From: Isoetes taiwanensis | Taxonomy: Eukaryota; Streptophyta; Lycopodiopsida; Isoetales; Isoetaceae | NCBI GenBank assembly: GCA_021234155.1 | Contig: JAJEKV010000040.1 | Location: forward strand, 6,996,438 to 7,060,437 | Length of the DNA stretch: 64,000 bases | Direction: 5' to 3' | The notes under the pieces: generated by a model | What the model was told of the DNA's origin: nothing | Database searches by the model: none | Seen by the model: the letters and a program-made list of their open reading frames with translations, nothing else | Shown: positions 55,337 through 64,000 of the stretch, piece by piece | How positions within the stretch are numbered: position 1 is the stretch's first letter | Layout: every line of letters begins with the position of its first letter | Program-made: the position numbers and the translations under genes

Positions 55337-58300
55337 TCTTATATTATAATGTTATTGTGTAAGTGTTGGACCCAGCCCTAAATCCAAAGGCTGGGATTTA
55401 GGGTTGAGAATTTATGGTTGAGATTTGGACACCTAGGAACCCTAAAATAAACAAAAGGTCGTGAGGTTTTTTTTTTGGCTATGGCGGCTAGCCTACTTTG
55501 CCACCAAACAGGGCCCTTTTGACCATTTAAAAATGCTCAAAAAAGAATGTGGATCCGGCGGCCGCATCTCTGGCTATGGCGACCTTCAACGGGAACAGTT
55601 ATTCTTGCCATTCGAGCTTACGGTAGCAGAGCACAAAGAACTCTAAGTTTTCATTTTAGAATCTTGCTCTCTCTCTCGCATAACGATGGAGTTCCGGCAA
55701 TTTTTAGCTTACGTAAGATGCTCGATAGCAAAAAAATCTGCAGATCCGAATTGCATGATGCAAAAGGCAGTTGAGAAGAAGAATGGATGATGGAAGTAGA
55801 AGCGGGGATAATGAAGTGGCTTTGCCGATATAGCAATGGAGGCAATCGTAAAAGGATCACGGTTCTAGGGTTCTTCATTTTCACGTTTTTATACCTTTGG
55901 ATAAAGCTCGATCGCCATAGCCAAAGCTAGGCCTGGAGCACCCGACTTGCTACTTTGGTATTACAAGAAAGGGCTTTCATCCATCTGTAAGTTTTGATTT
56001 TTACGGTTCTAGCTTAGTGTACTTTATGAGTTTTAGTGTATGGTTTTAGTTTATTAGTGTACTTTATGAGGAACTTTGTTGCCTTTGGTGGCTTCTCAGG
56101 CAAAATTTCAAGTTCCATTGCAAATCTCACCCTCTAAAAAAAGCTCACTTTCTCCAATGACGAGTTCACGTGCTTCGATTCGGCATGGATTGGGTGTTTA
56201 TCTAAGCTTTAAAATACTTAGGGTGGATTATAATTTCTTAATGGTTCAATTCTAGCGAGGGATGGCAGAGCATGTCATTGGCTTGCATGGCGGCATAGCA
56301 TGGAGTCATGCAGATTTACATTTACCCACGACTTATAAAGAGGATCGTGGAATAAATCCGCGATGATTATAGACTTCGGAGCTTGATCCAACGGTGTAAG
56401 ATATGAATGAGTGCGCTCTCCTCCACCATTTTTAGTGCAATTAACACTCTCTACTAGGGGTAATGGCTCTTAACTTTTATAAATTTGGATGTGAAGACCC
56501 AACTTGCTAGCTATGGCATAAGTTGCATAGAAGACATAGGAGACATGGTGAGAAGCATAGAGTTGTTGTTGTTTCTAATGGGGGGCTAGCGCTTAACCTT
56601 TATAGCTGGATGTGAAGACCCAACATGCTAGCTATGGCGAAGTTGCATAGTGACAGACAACTTAAATACTGCCATTACTACATAGTTATGTCACCATATC
56701 AAAGATCATCACTCTTAGGGGGCAGGAAAGACTAGCATTGGCGATATTAAGATACAAAGGAGCAAACGGGTATCCATCACTCAGATGCAACGAGCTTATG
56801 CAGGTGACTTTGATGCCATTCATAGATACGCTAAATACTTGAACTTAACAGAATGCCGGGCATGCACCTGGTCCATATCTAAATGTCTTGGGATTCGTAT
56901 TTAAAATTCTGAGATAGTGTCTACTTTGAAATGCTTCCATGAGCCTATTTTGCAGCTTGAATAACCTTTAACAGGTAGCAGAACTTATCATAATTTTAAT
57001 AGCAGTACTTATCACCATTTTCTAAATTTCATGTCATTCAAGACCTCTGGCAGTCCAAGGATAATGGCATGGTCCCTGGCTATGCAGAGAGGTATGATAT
57101 TTCTTCTCTCTCTTTTTAGACTTTTGCAATGGTATCACGAAATATGGCCAATTAGACACCTTATATACCATGTAAAAGTTACATTATTTACCATATTTAC
57201 CATGTAACAAACACCTTTGTATCAAAAGTAATCTCTGTTGAAGCATTAACAATTAAGATTTCTCTTCTTTCACATTGATTTGCTCGCAAATGCATGTATG
57301 CTTATCATATACATATACAAAATGACTTCAGTAAGTAAATTCCCATCTACAATAATAGTAGTAGTTATAATAAAGATATGCCTTTGTCAATGGGTTTCCC
57401 ATTTATTTCTTCCCATTTAATGACAGATTTGACATTTTTTTCACTAGAGGCCGGTCGGATAAGCTATATTATCACAAAGTTATGCAAACTTTTTGTCATT
57501 TATGTTCCATTTTTGCTTTTTCTCTTTATTTCTTACCAAGTATTATGGTATAGTACAACCATCCCCTAGCCCTTACCAACATTAGGCAACATCCATTTAG
57601 CTAGATGGATTATCTAAAATGGATTATCGATGTACTTATATTTGTTACATGCACTTTTTTATATATTTTGCATACATTATCCCAATATAATCCTTTATCG
57701 CATTCAATCAAAAGAATTTCAATATAAATAAACACAAATATAATGTAGCGATCACATGAGTAAGTCTTTTCATGAGGGTGAAGCCTTGCCGACCATTGAA
57801 CTCCCGAACCCCACAGCAACCATTCACATGCTGCTGACTTTTTGTGTGAAAATTTTTCTGTCTGGTCTGCTGAATTCACCCGAGGTGTTAAGCTTTGCCT
57901 GGTAGGGCACAAAATTCCGACTTCGTGTGGCGATCTTTGAGTAGAGTTTTCTATTTCTTTGAATCGGCCCATAAGGCATTGCATTTTTGCCACGTTTGCC
58001 CACCATGATCGCTAATATTCCAACAATCTCATGAATAAAGACAATTATTGCTTAAAATAACATTTTGCCTCATCTTGCCCACCATCTTAGGACAAATCTA
58101 TAATATTCCAACATTCTTTACAATTGTGTTGACATAAAATCTCTAATATTCCAACATTCTTTACAATGTGTTGACAAAGAAAGAAAAAGATAAACAATTG
58201 AAAAGCAACTTGCATGAAAAGCAACAAAATTGAACCCACGAAGGGGTGTTTCAAGGGATGTGGTTGAACCATTGTCTATGCAAAGCTCAATGAACTATTT

Positions 58301-58524
58301 CCAAAGTTGCGAGTTCAATTCATAGGACAACAAAGTATTCACCTTCTCATAGAGAGTAATTTCTAGGCGCATAAATTTCTTATAGTCTTGCCTTATGTCT
58401 TGGCCATAAGATATTACTTAGAAGACATTAAAGAGTGGGAGTTGCATATAACACTACTTTGAAAGACTAATATGCCACCATGCATTAACAACTTCTGCCC
58501 AGCAACGCTGGGCACCATTACTAG
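55337..58524 (+). mobile_element. Complete non-autonomous Helitron, 3,188 bp
   Basis: 5' end TCTTATATTATAATG (canonical TC). 3' end is the hairpin GCCCAGC-AAC-GCTGGGC (58,497-58,513), then ACCATTA and CTAG (58,521-58,524). The insertion lies exactly between A (55,336) and T (58,525) with no duplication, as Helitrons do. The empty site is reconstructible because the host MITE is palindromic and its other arm keeps the uninterrupted sequence. No Rep/helicase is encoded. The interior carries short inverted GGCTATGGCG/CGCCATAGCC pieces (55,485 and 55,911) and a duplicated GGATGTGAAGACCCAAC block (near 56,490 and 56,610), possibly captured host DNA. It shares its 3' end with the terminus at 1802. 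Confidence 0.88.
56470..56651. repeat. Imperfect direct duplication inside the Helitron
   Basis: About 57 bp at 56,470-56,531 and 56,595-56,651 (TGGATGTGAAGACCCAAC, GCTAGCTATGGC, AAGTTGCATAG). GCTATGGCG words recur from 55,485 through this region. Confidence 0.75.
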
Positions 58525-58985
58525 TTTAAATTAAAATCACCCTTAAACCCTCTTTGGTTTGGGTGCATGTTCACACGGGGGGTGACTCCGGGCAACGAGA
58601 GCTGTTAGATAGGCATATTCACCCCTTATTCCTTAATCTACACCGTACGTAAACTTCCTCGTTTGTGGGATATGCAAGTACAAAATTTGCTATACTGTGT
58701 AACAAGATTCGCAAAATACTATAAGATTTCAAGCGGAATACTATATGGTGTTGATTTGATGCGTGAAAAAATACAATTATGAGGGCCCTCACGCCCTACG
58801 CCACCCCACCCGTGTGAATATGCACCCAAACCAAAGGGGTTTAAGGGGATTTTAATTTAAATGTGTTGGACCGATGGTTGTGTTAATTAATTTCAATGGT
58901 ATTTATGCGTTGGTTGTTAATGTCAATGGTTGTTATGTGTTGGGGGATTTATTTTTTATATGTTGGATGTTAATGGTTTGTGTTG
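58525..58985. mobile_element. Right part of the 600-bp long-TIR MITE
   Basis: Contains an inner inverted pair: about 55 bp at 58,525-58,579 (TTTAAATTAAAATCACCCTT...TTCACACGGG) mirrored at 58,808-58,861. It then has the outer arm 58,862-58,985 matching 55,198-55,336. With the Helitron removed the TIRs are about 190 bp in a roughly 600-bp element, and the non-palindromic centre is about 230 bp. There is no coding capacity. A target-site duplication could not be determined. Confidence 0.85.
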
Positions 58986-58989
58986 CAAA

Positions 58990-59660
58990 AATTTTTTTGC
59001 CCCTTGGGGCCTTAGGGACGCACACACCCCTCCCCTTCCCGGTGTGACAAAATTTTAGAATTCAAACCCGAAAAAAAAACTAGAATTCATTTGAGGCTTT
59101 CATCACACCTTAGCTTTTGAATTTCATCACAATAAAACAAATAGAACATAAGTAAAAGTTACCATAAAGATAGAAGCTGATTGATCCCATTATTACGAAA
59201 AGTCATAAAGTTTGCAACACCTATACACAAACATTTTTCAACCTGAATTTAACAGTGACCTTTGGCCTCCATGGATTCTTGTGGTGAGAAACCAAAGTGG
59301 GAAACTTTTACGCTTGTTAGCACAAGGATCTAGAAGCCTTGGAATTTGCTTAATAAGCGCGCCTCAAAATCTAAAAAATGCATGGTAATTTTTTGCAAGC
59401 TTCATTCGAATGAGCCTTAAAACAATATCCAATAGTGCAATCCTCAGATTAATCACCGGTAGGATGTGAAAGCCTACCAAACCTGGCCGAAAAGTTGATG
59501 TTTTAGCAGAGATAACTTAACCAAACATATCCATATCATACATTATCAAAAAAATCAAGGAGAGAGCTTTCCAACGCTCTGAAACAGAGCTCTGGATCAA
59601 AAGTTATGATAAGAAATGTGTTGTGGGAAAGCGCACTACATCGCCCTTCAAGCCCTTCAT
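58990..59660. other. Gene-free stretch
   Basis: Nothing recognisable. Confidence 0.4.
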
Positions 59661-59665
59661 GTGCC

Positions 59666-59781
59666 CATTATGCACCACACATACAAAAAGAGGGCTTTTG
59701 TTGCGAGCCATTGGTTGTTGACCATTATGCACCACACGCACAAAAAAAGGGCTTTTGTTGTGAGCCATTGGTTGTTGATCA
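59666..59781. repeat. 57-bp tandem duplication
   Basis: CATTATGCACCACAC starts copies at 59,666 and 59,723. Both contain GGGCTTTTGTTGYGAGCC. Confidence 0.85.
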
Positions 59782-59789
59782 TTGAAAAA

Positions 59790-61870
59790 AAAAAGGCTAA
59801 AATCAATGGCTCAGAAACGGTGCACTCTAGATGTACGCATTAGTACGCCCATTTGAATACATCACGAAATCATAGGAAAACCTTAGTGAAAAGCATGCAA
59901 AAACACAAAGAAAACCCCCTGTTATTATGCTACATATTCTGCATTTTCGTGTTCCATGAAACAAAAGCTTCTATTGTTTTTCCATCCTGTTGTGGTTTAT
60001 ACATGAATGTTTATCATTTGGTTTTATGCATATGCATGTCTATGGGATCCTTGTTTTGTTTGGTTGTTTAATTGCTGCTTTGCTTGCAGTTATGTGCTTA
60101 AAAAATGGGAGCGAAAAACTTGAACTGCATGTGAATTGTGCTGGACCATTGTTGGAACAAAAAGAAAACAGAAACTTTTCTATGCAAAACTTGATAAAAG
60201 AAAGATTGAGTTGTCTTTCTTCTTGTCATGTGTTTCATTGCTTCATAATAAAAACGTTTTCTTGCATGAGAATAGTTTCTTCTCTTTAAGGAAAAACATG
60301 CTTCATGGTATGCTTGAAGCGCAAGGGCCCCTAGCATGCTTTGGTCCTCTCGTTCATGTGGGGTTTGCATATTGCAATAGTTTCAGATCCGTCATTAAGA
60401 CATCTGTATGTTCATGTAAAAGTTTATTGTATTGTAATGTTCTGGGTCAAACATGTATTCATTCGCTTCTCTAAGTTATAAAGACCCTAAATTGTAGAGC
60501 GACATTAACGTTTGATCCCGTCAAACATTGTGTTTGATGGTCCAACTTCTATATCTTGGTACATGTCGAGGAATATGCACTAATCCAATGGCTAGTATGC
60601 AACTAGAGGGGAATTCATTGATAACATCATGGGTAGTAAGTTAATATAGTATGGGGAGTACGTTTTTGGTAACCATAAATGGAAATAAGGCAAGCATTTA
60701 AGGTCAAAGAACATCAAGCTCTAGTAACTAATTGCATGACTCGGGTCGTGTTCGATGGCATTAAGGGGTGAAATTGTATGCGAATGTGTATTCCATAGAA
60801 CTCAAATACAGAAGGCCAACAAATGCAATTCTGCTTCTGCTATTATGTTATTATATGGTTTTTTAGCGCAACATCGCAACTTTGAATGTCACCTTATCTG
60901 AAAGCCTAGCCTATCTACGTGTCCTAAAATATGACTTGGCTTTTCCTTACACCATTGGATCCTAATCTACATCAACGAACGGTTGGAAAAAATAATTATT
61001 TGTGCATGTTGAAGAATGTCACAGGCCCGACACGTCATCTAAAAACCCATTCCATTTTGTACGTACTATTAATACCTTTATAATTATTCTGTTACAACAT
61101 TTGTAAGCAACCCATTTGTACCACCACTCTTCATTCAGCCTTGTGATACAATGAACTTCACCTAGTAAGCCATGTATGCTCACATTTAATGTAGGTCTGT
61201 AAAGCATATCTGAGAAACAATATTTGATAGGTAGTAAGCCATGCATTCCAGCACTTGAATGTACTATCATCTGCAGAAGGTCCAGATGTACATGGAGGAA
61301 AATTTTCCTCTAATTAACAAGTGTTTAGGTGCCCAAATGAAAGTTGTAGCAGTTTCGTAACCTCTGTCACAGCAACACCAACTTTTTTCTGGCACTGCAT
61401 TACATAAAGGCTGATTCAATTCTCCTTTGTGCTTCATTTCAAATCAGTACATGGTTTGGTTATTTCATCATAAAAAAAGGAAAATGATATTTTTTGTTCT
61501 TGTAGCCTCCTTACCTTTCGTAATTGCACGTAAAGCTACTTGCATGTCATTATGGAGGATTATAAGCCCCAATATATTGCCACGTTGCTTAAAAGATAGT
61601 TGAATATCCCATTAATAGCAAGGGAATAATTCCCACTCACTTGCATTTTGCATCTTGCAGACCTCTAAACTTTTATGGATGATTTGAAAAAAATTCTACA
61701 CAATGTCGTTTTGGCAGGCAACCAAAAAGGCATAATAGTTTACAAATGAAATTCTCCTTCTACTTGAGCTCAATTCTAAATTGGAGCGAATAACATGTGC
61801 TGCTTGATACAATATTTTATAGATTTTAAGCTTGGATTTGCGATGGTTTTTTCTAAGCGCGATTTGGGTT
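59790..61870. other. Gene-free stretch
   Basis: Short ORFs (for example 59,990-60,289 and 61,019-61,270 minus) have no recognisable domain. No repeat structure stands out. Confidence 0.4.
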
Positions 61871-61874
61871 GGAC

Positions 61875-62135
61875 TTCAATGGAAACCTCCCCAATTTTCC
61901 GTGGAAACCTCCCCCACTTTCAATGGAAACCTCCCCAACTTTCCTTGGAAACCTCCCTAATTTTTTCGGAAACCTCCCCAACTTTCCAGGTAGACCTGGG
62001 GAGGTTTCCATTTTGGGAAATAGGGGAGGTTTACCTCCCACCTTTCCATGGAAACCTCTCCAACTTTCCTGGTAGACCTGGCGAGGTTTCCATATAAGAA
62101 AACATGGGAGGTTTCCACGCAAAATTGGGGAGGTT
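61875..62135. repeat. Fold-back array of GGAAACCTCCCCAA motif, copy 1
   Basis: The plus strand carries about five direct copies of (T)GGAAACCTCCCCAAYTTTCC at roughly 20-22-bp spacing, then GGTAGACCTGGGGAGGTTTC. It then alternates between forward and reverse-complement units (GGGGAGGTTTCCA) to 62,135. The ORFs (for example 61,869-62,075) are products of the repeat. The whole tract could fold into a long hairpin or several alternative hairpins. Confidence 0.85.
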
Positions 62136-62280
62136 TCCCATAAAAATTAGAAAAAAAGCCCTCCACGATCCCCTCGATCCACGTGCTTTTTTAGTATCCA
62201 CCTCGGTGGTTGCATAAACATGCCTTTATTAATTACACCTGCCTTTATTAATTACGTCCTTTTTTTTTTCAAAATATTTT

Positions 62281-62332
62281 AATGGAAACCTCTCCAATTT
62301 TCCAAGGAAACTAGGGGAGGTTTCCATGGAAT
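62281..62332. repeat. Short copy of the GGAAACCTCCCC fold-back
   Basis: ATGGAAACCTCTCCAATTTT followed by AGGGGAGGTTTCCAT: one forward and one reverse unit, i.e. a minimal hairpin of the same motif, flanked by unrelated sequence. Confidence 0.8.
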
Positions 62333-62339
62333 GTTTATA

Positions 62340-63350
62340 GTCCATCTTGATTTTCCTATGGTTGAATGAAGCCCCATAGGTTCAACAATTGTTTGCATTT
62401 TAGAAATCAGCTCTTTCTTGTCCCTGAGGCTCTGAATCTTCAAATCTGATTTCGCTTAGCAGTTTGATTTCAATGGGTCAATTTAGGGTGTCCTTTCACC
62501 AGCTGGAGATTTGAGTCCAGAAGGGCTAAGCAGGTCAGTGGGAAGGATAGAAAATGCATTTGACATAACATTTGTTGGGTTGTTTGGAGCATAAGACAGT
62601 GCCAAGGTTCCGTCAAAACCTTGAGTGTAATGGCTTCGGTTTTCTGGCTCCATGCTCTTGGCTGATTCTCTTGTTTGGCCTCCCTCAATACTAGCCACGT
62701 TGTAGAATTAGTTGGTTAAACGTCTAAGAGGAAGGTTTTAACACGCTTTGAAGATGAACGATTGAATTGTAAACGATAAAAGTGGCTGAATGATCCCCAT
62801 CTACATGGCGAAGCCAAACAAGCTAAAAACAAAGAATCATCTATAAAAGCATGGAAGGGAAATGAAAGAGCAACAGACATGGAGATCATGTGCGCTACAA
62901 TATTCCAGGCCACATCCTTGAGTCTTGAAAAAGATTCTTTTACCTTATCGCACAGGCTCTGTTTCCAACAAAGGGGATAGCTGCGCAAATACAAGGCTCT
63001 GCTTCCATAGCCATGGAAATCAAAAGAATCAAAATCAGAAGTAAAATTAGCCTTTTCAAACATTTAAAAATCCAAAGAACAACCGCTTGGAGCAGGGCTC
63101 TACATACTGCTTGGAGCAACCGGGCCTTTTTGGAGCAATCGCTTGCTTCAGAGCCTTGAATCCGGTCCGGTAAAGGCAGGGCCTCCAATTGAATAAGAGC
63201 TTTTAGCGCTTCTCTTGCTACAAAAAAAGAACGCCAAAAGCCCCAAATAGAAACTCATGTACGAAATTAGTGAAAGGGGCAATCCAATCTCGCCGTTCAT
63301 ATTAAATTCTGGCATTTATGAGGAGCGGATCTCAACGATCAAAAAATTCC
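62340..63350. other. Gene-free stretch
   Basis: Minus-strand ORFs at 62,716-63,063 (115 codons) and 62,940-63,188 (82 codons) overlap each other and have no recognised domain. Possible but unsupported coding remnant. Confidence 0.35.
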
Positions 63351-63355
63351 AATTC

Positions 63356-63453
63356 AATTGGAAACCTCTCCAATTTTCCCAACGGAAACCTCCCCAACCT
63401 TCCAGGGAAAGCTGGGGAGGTTTCCATATAAGAAAATTGGGGAGGTTTCCAAT
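63356..63453. repeat. Fold-back array of GGAAACCTCCCCAA motif, copy 2
   Basis: Two forward units (GGAAACCTCTCCAATTTTCC, GGAAACCTCCCCAACCTTCC) and two reverse units (GGGGAGGTTTCCATATAAGA, then GGGGAGGTTTCCAATC). GGTTTCCATATAAGAAAA is shared with copy 1 near 62,085. It lies about 1.3 kb from copy 1. Confidence 0.85.
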
Positions 63454-63459
63454 CTTGGG

Positions 63460-64000
63460 AGTCTAACCAAATTCGGGCGTAGATAGTTTGATCGTTGGAT
63501 TTACGTCATTTTTTGAATTGTTTTTTGTCTTATCTAGATCACTATCTCTCTATTACCATTCTTCCTCTCGCGCCCACCGCCTGAGCGCCCAACCTATTGC
63601 GACTATGTGACCCAGCTAGGGGTGTGAGCACCAAAGACCCCTGCAGGACTTAGGCCTAGTGATTATGGGCAAATTGGTAGCATGCCAGGCCGTTCTAGCA
63701 GGCATGTTCAAACAAAACAAGAAACAGAAGAAGAAGATCAACTTCGGGCATGGGCTCCAAAGAATGGCCTCCCACCCCTCCGACCTCGGTTCCGCCATCA
63801 TCAATTCCGACCAGCCCATTTAGCCACGACCAGCTCATAACATCACCATAGAGGTGTCAATTAGTTTGAGGCACGCCCGGTATAGCCCCATCGATGCGAA
63901 TGCGCGGTTGGCGGCAAAACGCTCCGATTCAAAGACATCATCCCGAATCCCCACAAGGCCATCGATCCAAAGATGGGGCCGTATTCTACTAAGGGAAGTG
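63460..64000. other. Gene-free to window end
   Basis: No recognisable gene. An open frame runs towards the window edge on the plus strand (about 63,720-64,000) with a stop near 63,822 and no identifiable domain. Confidence 0.3.

Noticed and set aside
60136-60474. 112-codon ORF on the plus strand
   Set aside because: No domain, overlaps ORFs in all frames, AT-rich; chance.
61853-62166. Overlapping ORFs on both strands with PPLSMETSPTF-type peptides
   Set aside because: Direct translation of the GGAAACCTCCCC repeat in several frames.

Overview
The window is nuclear DNA of a land plant. It holds one clearly intact host gene, an abscisic-acid receptor of the PYR/PYL/RCAR family (about 29.65-30.26 kb, minus strand), in a sea of transposable elements at different stages of decay. 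The mobile elements are of plant type: LINEs with zf-RVT-like C-termini, Ty3/gypsy with chromodomain, Helitrons ending in a hairpin plus CTAG, and Mutator-like elements (MULEs). The repeat density and an uncharacterised transposon-type protein at 5.3-11.0 kb would fit a large, repeat-rich genome, perhaps a fern or other non-seed plant. That placement is inference only.

Layout. 0-5.1 kb: gene-free DNA, a Helitron 3' end at 1802, a LINE 3' fragment (1.93-3.43 kb), and an internally deleted Ty3/gypsy integrase/chromodomain remnant on the minus strand. 5.3-11.0 kb: one decayed transposon-type gene in two coding blocks separated by about 3.1 kb. The gap holds minus-strand coding remnants, duplicated GC-rich segments, a SINE and CCACCA/GGGGT simple repeats. 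11-17.9 kb: divergent repeats and two MITEs. 17,873-28,803: a 10.9-kb MULE with a perfect 9-bp target-site duplication, terminal inverted repeats, dense subterminal GGAATCAC/GTGATTCC arrays, a decayed transposase and two AT-rich satellites.

29.6-31 kb: the ABA receptor with its TATA box and long leader. 31-40 kb: low-complexity and satellite-like repeats and SINE-like sequences. 40.9-42.3 kb: a 1.34-kb element with a 10-bp duplication that carries a piece of LINE ORF1. 43.9 kb: a Helitron helicase (PIF1-type) fragment. 45.9-46.5 kb: a 652-bp MULE-like element built around a GCGTCTG array. 49.0-52.6 kb: a near full-length but frameshifted LINE. 53.8-54.7 kb: a second copy of the first LINE family. 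55.2-59.0 kb: a complete 3,188-bp non-autonomous Helitron inserted cleanly between A and T of a 600-bp long-TIR MITE. 61.9-63.5 kb: unusual fold-back arrays of a GGAAACCTCCCCAA motif.

Apart from the receptor I see no host gene I can name. The most notable structures are the MULE with its palindromic binding-site-like arrays, the small MULE-like element with a different array, the Helitron-in-MITE nesting that fixes both Helitron ends to the base, and the split transposon gene of an uncharacterised family.
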